From assembly GCF_003333305.1 (NCBI RefSeq), contig NZ_QOLD01000085.1, forward strand, positions 1 through 64,000: DNA of 64,000 bases, read 5' to 3'. This DNA is from Candidatus Colwellia aromaticivorans (GTDB lineage Bacteria > Pseudomonadota > Gammaproteobacteria > Enterobacterales > Alteromonadaceae). Below the pieces are notes generated by a model. The model had not been told where the DNA came from. It saw nothing but the letters and a program-made list of their open reading frames with translations, and did no database searches. Position 1 is the first letter of the stretch. Every line of letters starts with the position of its first letter. The position numbers were made by a program, and so were the translations under genes. Shown here one piece after another: positions 47,067-55,486 of the stretch.

Positions 47067-47942
47067 TTGACAATAAAGCTATTTTTTTTCATCTTGATAT
47101 TTTTTACTTTTTCTAACCCTAGCTTTGCTTTAGGAAAACTGGGTCACCAAATTGTCTGTCAATTAGCTTTTGAACATTTATCCTTAACCAAACAAACCCA
47201 AATATCCGCTTTACTTAACGCTATCCCAACAAAACATCAGCACTTAATTAATAATTTTAATTATAAAAAGAAAAACAGTCCAATAACCTTTGCTAACGCC
47301 TGTACTTGGGCTGATGCAATCAAACGTTTAGAAGAGTTTAAGTCATATAATCCTTGGCATTATATGAATGTACCGCGTGATCACATTAACATAAGAGCCA
47401 ACGATTGCAGTAAAAACTGTCTACCTCAAGCTATTTTAAAACATCAACAAACATTAGCTCAAACCAAAAACGATGCAAAGTGGCAACAAGTACAAGCCTT
47501 ACTTTTTTTAGGTCATTGGCTAGGTGATATTCATCAACCTTTGCATATCAGTTTCGCGGATGACTTAGGTGGCAACAGAGTGGAATTTTCCCACTTAGCG
47601 ACGAAATGTAAGAACTTACATTGGTATTGGGATGAATGTATTTTATATAAAGGCAAGCACAGTAAAGCAAAGTGGTTAGCGTTACTAACAGAAAAATGGC
47701 ATCAACATTTGCAGCCAAACTGGCAAACGGGACAAGTTTGGCTATGGGCTGATGAATCTTTTCAATTAGCAAAAAGTGCTAGCTTAAACTATTGCCAATC
47801 AAACAACGATGGCAGCTGCCAGAAACTGACAGGTAAAATAAGATTACCGGATAATTATTTGAACCACCATCAAGTTGTTATGGAGCAAAGGTTATTATTA
47901 GCAGCACAGCGATTAACTAAAATATTAGAAGAATCGTTATAG
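47067..47942 (+). CDS. Exported S1/P1-type nuclease
   Basis: A 291-residue zinc-dependent nuclease with a signal peptide ending NPSFA. Zinc ligands are visible: GHQIVCQLA, ACTWADAIK, PWHYMNVPRDH, LFLGHWLGDIHQPLH and DDLGGNRVEF. The mature N-terminus would be LGKLGH, where most members have Trp as first residue binding zinc through its main chain; here it is Leu. Eight or so cysteines suggest disulfides. The start is TTG, preceded by AAAGGA. It probably degrades extracellular nucleic acid for phosphate or carbon. Confidence 0.9.
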   Translation: MTIKLFFFILIFFTFSNPSFALGKLGHQIVCQLAFEHLSLTKQTQISALLNAIPTKHQHLINNFNYKKKNSPITFANACTWADAIKRLEEFKSYNPWHYMNVPRDHINIRANDCSKNCLPQAILKHQQTLAQTKNDAKWQQVQALLFLGHWLGDIHQPLHISFADDLGGNRVEFSHLATKCKNLHWYWDECILYKGKHSKAKWLALLTEKWHQHLQPNWQTGQVWLWADESFQLAKSASLNYCQSNNDGSCQKLTGKIRLPDNYLNHHQVVMEQRLLLAAQRLTKILEESL

Positions 47943-47952
47943 TTACGCTGCA

Positions 47953-49185
47953 TTATACCAACTTGTTTTTTACTTCAATCCATTGAGACATATACTTAGT
48001 ACTTTTATGGTGATGATGATTCAACATTGTGCCAATAAAATTATGTTGCCTATGTTGCTCTAAATTATATAGCAACCCATCAATATGGTCTGATAACGCT
48101 TTAAAATGTCTAACTTGCTCAAATAATTGTTCCGCATTTGTTGCGCCTAATTCACTGGCTATTTTCCAAACATTAGCTTGTTGATAAAGTTTAACCGCTG
48201 CATCAGCAATCGCTTGCGCTTCATTAGCTACCATACCCGGCCATGCTAATTGGGTTTGCATACCTTCAATACCAATATCGGTAGTAACCGAAGGAGTACC
48301 GCATAGCATCGCTTCAGCCAATTTTCCTTTGATACCAGCACCAAAACGCAAAGGCGCTAAGCATACTCGCGCAGATTGCATCGCATGTACCGCATCATCA
48401 ACCCAGCCTTTAACCAAAAAACCTGTTTTTTCATCATGTAAATCAGTCGCTTTGGGCGGGGGATAAGCGCCACATATCAACAATTCAGCTTTCGGTAATT
48501 GCTGACGAATTAATGGCCAAATCTGTTGTTTTAGCCATAATACACAATCCCAATTAGGTGGATGACGAAAATTGCCAATAGAAATAAAGCCCTGTCGCTG
48601 ATGATAAGAAGGATTATTTTTTTGACGTTGTTCTTGATTAAAAACAAAGGGTAGGTAATGCAATAAACTAGCATCGACTTTAAAGAGATCAGTCAACAAT
48701 GCTATTTCTACGGGAGAAATCATTAACGTTAGATCACAACGAAAAATTGCTGCAACCTCTCTTTGAGCTAAATCTGAACCCAACAAATCGGCATTGGTCA
48801 TGCTTCGATTTTGTTTATAAGCATTATGACGAGCATTTCGTAAACAAAACAAATCCTCAGTATCTAATATTCTCAATGCTTGTGGACACTTTTCACTAAC
48901 ACGCCAACCAAACTGTTCTTCCATCATAAAGCGATCGAACATCACCACATCAGGTTGTAGGTTATCAATAAAAACGTCAAAGCTTGAGCAATTTAAGTGA
49001 ATGTCTATGCAGTCGACATTCAGCTGATCTAAATCAGCCATATGCTCAGTACGATGAGCAGTACACGCAAAAGTTATGCTATAAGCTTGTTGCAGGAAGA
49101 ACTCTATTAATTGCAACATACGACTACCTGCTGCAGAAGAATTAGGCTCAGGCCAAACCCAACCTATGATTAAAAGTTTTTTCAT
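47953..49185 (-). CDS. Glycosyltransferase (GT4-like)
   Basis: A 410-residue GT-B glycosyltransferase. The N-terminal lobe begins LLIIGWVWPEPNSSAAGSRM with the glycine-rich loop. The C-terminal lobe has FISIGNFRHPPNWDCVLWL, ELLICGAYPP, VKGWVDDAVHAMQSARVCLAPLRFG and AGIKGKLAEAMLCGTPSV, the nucleotide-sugar binding E-x7-E-like region. The acceptor is unknown. It is isolated, not in a polysaccharide cluster, and convergent with the nuclease gene 10 bases away. Confidence 0.85.
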   Translation of the reverse strand: MKKLLIIGWVWPEPNSSAAGSRMLQLIEFFLQQAYSITFACTAHRTEHMADLDQLNVDCIDIHLNCSSFDVFIDNLQPDVVMFDRFMMEEQFGWRVSEKCPQALRILDTEDLFCLRNARHNAYKQNRSMTNADLLGSDLAQREVAAIFRCDLTLMISPVEIALLTDLFKVDASLLHYLPFVFNQEQRQKNNPSYHQRQGFISIGNFRHPPNWDCVLWLKQQIWPLIRQQLPKAELLICGAYPPPKATDLHDEKTGFLVKGWVDDAVHAMQSARVCLAPLRFGAGIKGKLAEAMLCGTPSVTTDIGIEGMQTQLAWPGMVANEAQAIADAAVKLYQQANVWKIASELGATNAEQLFEQVRHFKALSDHIDGLLYNLEQHRQHNFIGTMLNHHHHKSTKYMSQWIEVKNKLV

Positions 49186-49232
49186 TTCATCTGTACCAAT
49201 TTGTTAATTACACCTGCACCAAAAGTACTATT

Positions 49233-49397
49233 TATACCAATCTCACTAACTATGTGATTATTTCTACTTGTTAAAACGACCAACTACTTCGTTATTTATT
49301 TAATTGCTAGAACAACTAGTTATTGAAATAAACGCCTTGTATTTGACCGTTTTCCCTACTTATAAAATAGATCACCTAATTAATGAAACTGGTATTA
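49233..49397. repeat. MITE family B, 165-bp copy
   Basis: The left end TATACCAATCTCACTAACTA and right end ACCTAATTAATGAAACTGGT then ATTA match the short copy at 28226-28299. The interior contains AACTACTTCGTTATTTATTT and CCTTGTATTTGACCG. It lies between the fkpA-like gene and the glycosyltransferase gene. Confidence 0.75.
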
Positions 49398-49402
49398 ATT
49401 AA

Positions 49403-49440
49403 AAGAAAAGCCACCTACAATATTTTGCAGATGGCTTTCA
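49403..49440 (-). terminator. Terminator of the FKBP-type isomerase gene
   Basis: On the minus strand, GAAAGCCATCT and AGGTGGCTTTTC pair around a loop of about 12 bases, followed by TTTT. It is 44 bases after the stop codon. Confidence 0.65.
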
Positions 49441-49483
49441 AAACGCATTACGTTACGGGTAACTATTTACTAGTAACTCGTAC

Positions 49484-50269
49484 TTATTTCTCTGCAGTAG
49501 GCTGCTCAACAACTTCAGGAGCTGACTCTATATTTCGAATTTCTAATAACTCAATTTCAAACTGTAATACTGAGTTACCAGGAATACGTGGCGGATTACC
49601 ATTTGGCCCGTATGCTAAGTCTGAAGGAATAGTAAATTTAAATTTCGATCCAACTGACATAAGTTGCACGCCTTCAGTCCAACCTCTGATAACACGATTC
49701 AATGGAAATACAGCTGGTTCACCACGATCGTATGAGCTATCAAAAGTTTCTCCATTTAAAAAAGTACCTTTATAGTGTACTTTTACTGTGTCAGTAGCCA
49801 CAGGTTTTGCACCTTCACTTTCCGTTAAAACTGAGTATTGAATGCCTGACTCAGTGACTTGTACGCCTTCTTTCTTGGCATTTTCTTCAAGAAATTTAAG
49901 ACCACCTTCTAAACTTTCTTTTGCCTCTTTTACTGATAGTTCTTGTTGTTTCGATTTCATGTTTTGTTCTAAATTCTTCAACAATGCTTGAATTTCTTCC
50001 TGTTCAATCACTGCTTTATCGTTAATACTATCAACAAAGCCACGTACAATTAATTCTTTATCTAGCGATAACCCTAACTTGTCATGCTCATCCAAATTAC
50101 GTTGCATGTAACTACCAATAGAAGCGCCTAAGCCATAAGCTTGTTTTTGTATTTCAGTGTCTAATACTGGTAATACCGGTGCTTTTGCTTCTTCTTTTTT
50201 GGTGCCTTCTGAACAACCAGCCACAGCTAATAAAGCAACCGCAACTAAAGTGGGTTTAAATAATTTCAT
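49484..50269 (-). CDS. fkpA: FKBP-type peptidyl-prolyl isomerase, FkpA-like lipoprotein
   Basis: A 261-residue protein with a lipoprotein signal (VALLAVAGCSEGTK, lipobox VAGC). It has an N-terminal dimerisation domain of FkpA/Mip type (about 40-130, AYGLGASIGSYMQRNL, KEELS-like long helix) and a C-terminal FKBP domain (about 145-250) with VKVHYKGTFLNGETFDSS, VIRGWTEGVQLMSVGSKFKF and LAYGPNGNPPRIPGNSVLQF. It helps fold outer-membrane proteins. Proximity to slyX matches E. coli fkpA-slyX. The lipid anchor differs from E. coli FkpA, which is soluble in the periplasm. Confidence 0.9.
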   Translation of the reverse strand: MKLFKPTLVAVALLAVAGCSEGTKKEEAKAPVLPVLDTEIQKQAYGLGASIGSYMQRNLDEHDKLGLSLDKELIVRGFVDSINDKAVIEQEEIQALLKNLEQNMKSKQQELSVKEAKESLEGGLKFLEENAKKEGVQVTESGIQYSVLTESEGAKPVATDTVKVHYKGTFLNGETFDSSYDRGEPAVFPLNRVIRGWTEGVQLMSVGSKFKFTIPSDLAYGPNGNPPRIPGNSVLQFEIELLEIRNIESAPEVVEQPTAEK

Positions 50270-50366
50270 TTATTTCTCCATTAAAACATCACAATTGGAG
50301 AATTCCCCAATCCATTTATCATTCTAGCTAAACTAAAATAAAGCTAAACAATTTAAAAAAACGCCT

Positions 50367-50728
50367 TATACTCAAGCCACCTCAAGATACAGAATTCAGC
50401 TGGAATTAGAAACGTCTTTAGGCACAGGTTCATAGTTCCCGACTGAACCTAAGTACCTACATCCATGTAGGCAAAGCATTGATTAAAGAGAATGGCTACC
50501 CCTTTTCAAAATCAATAACACAGCATAAAGCGTTTCTAAACCAGCCCTGTGGGGACGACTGAGCAAAACATGCTCGTCGTTGCATCTATTTTTAAGGACG
50601 TTACATGGACGTAGCTTATTAGAGGATGCAGGAGCATATTCCCCTGAACAACCATTAATAAAAAGTACGCCTTGAACATGATTCGCTCAAGCGTCCTGAA
50701 ACTCGCATATTGAGGTGGTTTGAGTATA
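50367..50728. repeat. MITE family A, longest copy (362 bp)
   Basis: Left end TATACTCAAGCCACCTCAAG; right end read inwards TATACTCAAACCACCTCAAT. The interior joins blocks seen separately in other copies: GAATTCAGCTGGAATTAGAA, GGCAAAGCATTGATTAAAGA, GACGACTGAGCAAAACATGC, AACAACCATTAATAAAAA and GTCCTGAAACTCGC. It fills most of the 495-base gap before the WD40 gene. Confidence 0.8.
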
Positions 50729-50764
50729 TACTAACGAGAAACGATAAAATAAAAAAGACCTAAT

Positions 50765-51793
50765 ATGTTGCTTAATTTTTCAAAACCTAAAAAGTACTTG
50801 TTATCAGTGATGAAAATCTCAGTTACTCTGTTACTGTCTGGAATTTTTTTACTCGCATGCAGTCCTTCCGGCGATAAACCCATAGAAAGATTTCAACACG
50901 CAATAGAAGGCAGCTATGCTGGCAACATATCTAATGACGGCAAGTGGAGTGTGATTTCTTCTATTCATCACGGCATTAGCGTTTGGGACTTAGAAAAGAA
51001 CGCATTAACGTATCAATGGGCACAAAAGCAAGATAGTAGTGATAATTTAGTATTAGCTATTGATATTAGTAATAACAATAGCCACGCACTCACCGCTAGC
51101 CGAGAAAATTTTGCTTTGTGGAATATGAATACTGGTCAATCTGAAGGTTACTGGCAGGTACGTGAGTCAAACATACGTGATATTGCCGTTAGCAACAATG
51201 GTGATTACTTACTTATTGGCAAAGGTAATGGTGTCGTGGTACATGTCGCTGTGGATACTGGCAGGCGTTTAGAGTTTTTAGGTCATAAAGAAAAAATAAA
51301 TACCGTTGATATGATGCCCAACGGCAGAGTTGCCATGTCAGGCGGTAATGATTTTATTGCCTATGTTTGGGACACCGTATCAGGACAAGTTATTTATCAG
51401 TTCAATCACACTAGCCGAGTATCACAAGTGGCGCTTGATAGCCAAGGCCGTTTTGCATTCTCGGCTGATAGCATGAAATCAGCCCATATATGGAATTTAA
51501 AAACGGGTAAACTAATCACTAAGCTAAAAGGCACTAAACGTCACGAAGTATTTAGCTCTGTGAGTTTTTCACCTGATGGCAAAACCTTAGTGACAGGGGC
51601 AGCGAGTAGTAAAGTTAGCGTGTGGGATGTCGCCACAGGAAAACGAACGGCTAATTGGCGTGTTACCCCTAAAGAAGCAAATAGACCGACAGGAGCCGTT
51701 GTTTATAGTCTCGCATTTAGCGATAATAACACCCTAATAACAGAAAGCTCCTCTGGATATGCTGAACTTTGGCGTATTCCCCAAGCACACTAA
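50765..51793 (+). CDS. WD40-repeat lipoprotein
   Basis: A 342-residue protein with a lipoprotein signal (LLLSGIFLLACSPSG). At least five WD-type repeats (GKWSVISSIHHGISVWDLE, HALTASRENFALWNMNTG, GRVAMSGGNDFIAYVWDTVSG, GRFAFSADSMKSAHIWNLKTG, GKTLVTGAASSKVSVWDVATG and a last LWRIP) form a seven-bladed propeller. The function is unknown; similar proteins sit beside slyX in related marine bacteria, to my knowledge. The end is 23 bases before slyX, so the two are probably cotranscribed. Confidence 0.82.
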   Translation: MLLNFSKPKKYLLSVMKISVTLLLSGIFLLACSPSGDKPIERFQHAIEGSYAGNISNDGKWSVISSIHHGISVWDLEKNALTYQWAQKQDSSDNLVLAIDISNNNSHALTASRENFALWNMNTGQSEGYWQVRESNIRDIAVSNNGDYLLIGKGNGVVVHVAVDTGRRLEFLGHKEKINTVDMMPNGRVAMSGGNDFIAYVWDTVSGQVIYQFNHTSRVSQVALDSQGRFAFSADSMKSAHIWNLKTGKLITKLKGTKRHEVFSSVSFSPDGKTLVTGAASSKVSVWDVATGKRTANWRVTPKEANRPTGAVVYSLAFSDNNTLITESSSGYAELWRIPQAH

Positions 51794-51816
51794 CCTGTAA
51801 GAATAGAATTAAGTCA

Positions 51817-52056
51817 ATGACGAACGACAATCAAAATAAAGAAATCAGTATACTCAAAGAGCGCATCAATGCGCTGGAATCTCGCAATATTTTTCAAGAT
51901 GATGTGATAGAGCAACTCAGTAAAGAGTTGGCTGTACATCAAACGCAAATGGCAGAGCTGAAAGAGCAAATTCAATTAGTGGCAAATCGTCTAAAAGATG
52001 CAGGTAGCATGTCATCAGATAAAGATGAGATAGAACCACCACCGCCACATTATTAA
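51817..52056 (+). CDS. slyX: SlyX
   Basis: A 79-residue coiled-coil protein (about residues 7-60, ISILKERINALESRNIFQDDVIEQL) ending in a proline- and histidine-rich tail PPPPHY, the hallmark of SlyX. The function is not established. The open frame extends upstream into the WD40 gene, but SlyX proteins begin as at ATG 51817. The gene order fkpA, slyX is conserved. Confidence 0.93.
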   Translation: MTNDNQNKEISILKERINALESRNIFQDDVIEQLSKELAVHQTQMAELKEQIQLVANRLKDAGSMSSDKDEIEPPPPHY

Positions 52057-52233
52057 GGTGCCTAGCTCATACCTGCCTGTGGCAATAAACCTGACATGAG
52101 TAGGGTTAAAAATGACATTCCGCTGTTAGTTTGTAAACCAACATAATACTACTGGCAGACATTGCTAATTTTCCCACTCAGAACAACCCAAGAAATGGTT
52201 CATATTATATTTTATTACTTTAAGCAGTAAAGT

Positions 52234-52273
52234 AAAAGTTGGCTACGTATTTTAAAATACGTAGCCAACTTTT
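52234..52273. terminator. Perfect 18-bp bidirectional terminator
   Basis: AAAAGTTGGCTACGTATT and its exact complement around TTAA, followed by ATTTTTC on the plus strand. It ends the WD40-slyX transcript and can also serve the small lipoprotein gene on the other strand. Confidence 0.85.
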
Positions 52274-52305
52274 ATTTTTCGATTTTAAAGGCTTGTTTAA
52301 TTACT

Positions 52306-52465
52306 TTAAAAAATACAATGTTTTGTATAGTCTTTAGTCTCTGTAGCAGTCCAATCACCTTTGTCTTTTTCTTTCATATCAGAACACCAATCTTCACTTC
52401 CTACTTTTGGAGAGCAAGCAGTAAGAAGAGAAATAGCTAAAAATAGAGTAATAATTTTTTTCATG
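52306..52465 (-). pseudogene. DUF3012 small lipoprotein, frameshifted in the A-run after ATG
   Basis: With AAGGA before ATG 52465, the gene starts ATG followed by seven A. In the frame so set, translation fails within about 24 codons. With six A the frame gives MKKLLLYFLAISLLTACSPK and continues VGSEDWCSDMKEKDKGDW, then TATETKDYTKHCIF, a complete DUF3012 lipoprotein of 52 residues with lipobox LTAC. So either one base has been gained, the run varies or slips, or the read is wrong. The body of the gene shows no decay. Confidence 0.75.
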
Positions 52466-52515
52466 TTTTTTCCTTAAATTAGTGATTTATAAATGTGAGT
52501 TTTAACTTTAGTATT

Positions 52516-52947
52516 TTAGAACAACTGCCACCATTTTTTTCTAACTTCTTTAGCTTTTTCTGCACTATTATCTTTATCTGTTTTTTCTTTAACTTCCGAC
52601 TTAACTGCTTTTTCTTTTATTTCTGCTGTTTTGTCTTTACCAGTTTTTTGTTTTCTTATTTCATTATTGCTTTTGTAAGCTTTTTTATTTTTCTCCTTAT
52701 CTGAGATAGCCCTTAATTTTTGCTTGTCTCCTTTTATCTTGTTTTTCTTTTTATCTTTAGTTTTTTCAGGCTTTTCTTCCATTTTTTCATATTCGCTCTC
52801 TACACCTTTTTTAGCTTTCATCGACTCCTTATGAGCTTTGAGTTGTTCTTTGGTGGGTTTACCTTTTCCTGCCCATTCAGGTTTTTCTGCAAGTGCAGTG
52901 TTAGAGATAAATAGTGTCAAAATAATCAGTAAAGATAATATTTTCAT
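52516..52947 (-). CDS. Exported lysine-rich low-complexity protein
   Basis: A 143-residue protein with a clear signal peptide (MKILSLLIILTLFISNTALA). It then has EKPEWAGKGKPTKEQ, a short motif seen in small exported proteins of marine gammaproteobacteria. The rest is almost entirely Lys, Glu, Asp and Ala, likely helical or disordered, closing on KKWWQLF. The function is unknown. The A-rich coding strand is unlike its neighbours. It follows no operon partner; the small lipoprotein gene lies 51 bases downstream. Confidence 0.7.
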   Translation of the reverse strand: MKILSLLIILTLFISNTALAEKPEWAGKGKPTKEQLKAHKESMKAKKGVESEYEKMEEKPEKTKDKKKNKIKGDKQKLRAISDKEKNKKAYKSNNEIRKQKTGKDKTAEIKEKAVKSEVKEKTDKDNSAEKAKEVRKKWWQLF

Positions 52948-53317
52948 TTGAGTGCCTTAAATTAAATATGTTAAATTTTACAGGAATACTGTGATTATAA
53001 GTGCTAGGAATTACACATGTCTAGGCGTATTTACCTTTGTATTTTGAGTTATGTGAAAGCTTAATGTTAGCTAAGAGCCTTGAGTTTAAATGTTGATATC
53101 ATAGTATCTACCTAATTTAACATGTCTCATTATAATTTCAGACACGCTATATCTATTTATTTAATTGGAGCGGTTTGAGTCTTGGTAACTGTCTACGGGT
53201 AGTCGTGGCTTTCACATAAAGTCATTTTTCATTTATAGAAAAGTCTATCAATATTAAGTTACTTTCTCTGTGCCTTAACATTGCTTATTCCTTCTATGCT
53301 TAATAAGAGTAATTACT
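52948..53317. other. Gene-free stretch
   Basis: About 370 bases with no credible reading frame, hairpin or repeat that I can identify. Confidence 0.4.
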
Positions 53318-53488
53318 ATGAAAGAACTATTAAAACAATCTAATACCTCGGCAATATTTTCACTCGGTCTAAGTGATGCCCCTGTTGATGAAGCTGAAGC
53401 TGATCATAAAAAACTGAGTATTAGACCAGAAAGTGATCAAGAGTTTTCACACAGTCTGGTGACTAACTCGCCAGTCGAGTATTGGTAG
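53318..53488 (+). CDS. Possible small gene or gene remnant, 56 residues
   Basis: ATG 53318 with AAGAG nearby opens a frame reading MKELLKQSNTSAIFSLGLSD and ending SPVEYW. The sequence is acidic in the middle (VDEAEADH) and matches no family I know. The last third overlaps GAGTTTTCACACAG (53441-53454), which recurs behind the transposase at 574-587, so the frame may be a gene cut by an insertion end. It could also be chance. Confidence 0.3.
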   Translation: MKELLKQSNTSAIFSLGLSDAPVDEAEADHKKLSIRPESDQEFSHSLVTNSPVEYW

Positions 53489-53662
53489 TTCGATGTCTCC
53501 TGAAAGCTCATTATGCCATTCATATTCAACTAAGCGGACATTTTACTATTTTCTTTTGAGTTGCTCAGTGAAGGTTTGTTGAACATCAATATCATGATCT
53601 TGGTCGTCATGATTATACTCTATTCGCAACTCGCTTTTAGCAGATAAGTTGATGCGTTTTAC

Positions 53663-54397
53663 CTAGAACCAATAACTTAATCCAAAAACAATCAGTAATG
53701 CACCTAAGTATTTACTGATTATTTCTCCTTTTGGCATGACTTTTTCTACAACAATTACCAGCGTTAAAATAAGGATCCATTTTAGATTCATTACCCCACT
53801 TACAAATAATACCGTCATTAAAAACCAGCAACAGCCTACGCAATAGCTGCCGTGTTTTAGGCCTAAGAGTAATGCACCTTTAAAACCTTCTTGCCAATCT
53901 TTACTAAGCATAGACAATGGTGATCTACACAGATTTAAACAGTTTTGTTTGAATGAAGAAAATTGATAGATACCAGCAATGATTAAAATTGACGCACTAA
54001 AGCTTAGGTTCGCACTATCCATCATTGGTGTCAGTAGACCTAAATGGTGTAGAAAATACTGCAAAAAGGTAATAACTAAACTGTATAAGCACCAAATTAT
54101 GAGATAGCCGAAGGTAAAAAAAATGGTTGGTGTGTAGGTTTGATTTGACGAAATACGTTGTCGGTTTAGTTTATCAACCAATAATATTACTGGAATTGCC
54201 GATGGCAGCATCATTCCTGCCATCATAATAGCCCACATGATAAACAGCATGAATACATCAGCCACAGACCAACTTGCTACTGGATCCATATTCATAGTCA
54301 TATCATAAAGCATGTAATGCCAACTCAAATAAATGAGTAGGCACACACTAATAATGATAAAAGTTCGATTTATTAATACCATTTTGTAATCAGGCAT
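53663..54397 (-). CDS. DUF2182 integral membrane protein
   Basis: About 244 residues with six or so membrane helices. MLFIMWAIMMAGMMLPSAIP, with its Met-rich helix, and GLKHGSYCVGCCWFLM near the C-terminus are characteristic of DUF2182, described as predicted metal-binding membrane proteins. The frame opens at a TTG at 54427 that overlaps the previous gene by 16 bases; ATG 54397 looks more natural, but no strong ribosome site decides it. It follows the DUF1326 gene directly, a recurring pair. The function is unknown. Confidence 0.8.
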   Translation of the reverse strand: MPDYKMVLINRTFIIISVCLLIYLSWHYMLYDMTMNMDPVASWSVADVFMLFIMWAIMMAGMMLPSAIPVILLVDKLNRQRISSNQTYTPTIFFTFGYLIIWCLYSLVITFLQYFLHHLGLLTPMMDSANLSFSASILIIAGIYQFSSFKQNCLNLCRSPLSMLSKDWQEGFKGALLLGLKHGSYCVGCCWFLMTVLFVSGVMNLKWILILTLVIVVEKVMPKGEIISKYLGALLIVFGLSYWF

Positions 54398-54411
54398 TGA
54401 TGTATCTTTAT

Positions 54412-55038
54412 TTAAGCATTTGGCCAATTAACAACAGCATTTGCAGCAAAGGTATCACTATAATTAAAAGCCATATTGCCATGGTTAATTTTCATTAATT
54501 TGGTTTTTCCTGCAAAACCATCATTCCACATAAAGCCGCCTTTAGGGAAGGAAATATGCACTTCATTAATATCGCCAGTAACGGGGTTAATGTGTGGCTC
54601 TTGTTCAACCTCAATAATTCCCTCTATTGTTACCGTTGATGTATAGTCTTGCCTATTTAACTTAATATCAGCCATTATTGGTCCATCAAATTCACTAAAC
54701 AAAGTACCTAGTACCTCAACAGGCATACCACCTGCTTGTCCTGACATTATGGTAGCAAGCGCACCGACTTGTTCTTCGTTAGCACTGTTATCGATAAAAA
54801 GAGCACCTTTGCCATTACCTTCATGCATAGCACTTGGCCAAGCGGCAGCAAACACCATTTTCAAACCACTTAAGTCTAAGTCGTTTAGGTGACCCTTAAG
54901 TATTTCAAAGCCTAGTATTGCTTCACAGCCACCATCCTTACTGGTTGGGAAACCGCCAAACTGACAGCCACATCCGTGACTACAGCTACAATTTTCAATT
55001 TGATTCATTGATAATTCCCAAGAATGTTGATTACTCAT
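54412..55038 (-). CDS. DUF1326 cysteine-rich cytosolic protein
   Basis: A 208-residue protein. Near its N-terminus is the cluster ENCSCSHGCGCQFGGFPT, five cysteines and a histidine in a compact loop, typical of DUF1326 and suited to metal binding. The rest is a beta-rich domain (LSGLKMVFAAAWPSAMHEGNG, AIMSGQAGGMPVE-like region, VHISFPKGGFMWNDGFAGKT). GAGGAA before ATG 55038 fixes the start; the upstream extension is not needed. It is paired with the DUF2182 membrane protein. Confidence 0.83.
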   Translation of the reverse strand: MSNQHSWELSMNQIENCSCSHGCGCQFGGFPTSKDGGCEAILGFEILKGHLNDLDLSGLKMVFAAAWPSAMHEGNGKGALFIDNSANEEQVGALATIMSGQAGGMPVEVLGTLFSEFDGPIMADIKLNRQDYTSTVTIEGIIEVEQEPHINPVTGDINEVHISFPKGGFMWNDGFAGKTKLMKINHGNMAFNYSDTFAANAVVNWPNA

Positions 55039-55184
55039 AATATAGTTCCTCTTTTTTTGGGTGGTTAAATTATAGGCTAAATCTTGTTGTTTTTCCTTTT
55101 TCAGAGCAAAAAACATTTTGATTTGAGTTATGACGTTATTGTGTACATTATTATGCTAGCGCAGCACTCTACAGTATTATATAA

Positions 55185-55298
55185 ACCGCCAAAGCTAATA
55201 GACTTATCCCATTTGATTACGTATTGAAATGTTTAGATGAATTCTCCAAACTAGAACCCGACATTGACGCTTTATTACCGTTGAATATTAAACGCTAA
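55185..55298 (+). pseudogene. C-terminal remnant of an IS66-family transposase
   Basis: A short frame reads AKANRLIPFDYVLKCLDEFS followed by KLEPDIDALLPLNIKR and a stop. IS66 transposases end in just this way (ANGLxPxxY...ELPK...DIxxLLPWN). A stop codon precedes the fragment and nothing else of the element is visible, so it is an old remnant. It lies between the DUF1326 and DUF1254 genes, within an otherwise gene-free 370-base gap. Confidence 0.75.
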
Positions 55299-55486
55299 AT
55301 GAGCCCACCAGACGGACACTGCTGATCAGATACTTTACCTTTAAATAAACACACATTATTAAGCTTCCTCCACACATACCCATTAACGCCTCTCCATCAT
55401 AATAGCTCCACATTCAAAAGATTGTTGCAAGTGAGTCTTACATTGGGCGCACCTGTAACATCCACTAAATAGAAAGGTGAAATACG

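Noticed and set aside
49383-49775. Plus-strand ORF of 130 codons
   Set aside because: It is antisense to the FKBP-type isomerase gene and begins in a MITE end.
52495-52914. Plus-strand Phe-rich frames
   Set aside because: They are antisense shadows of the lysine-rich exported protein (AAA codons read as TTT).
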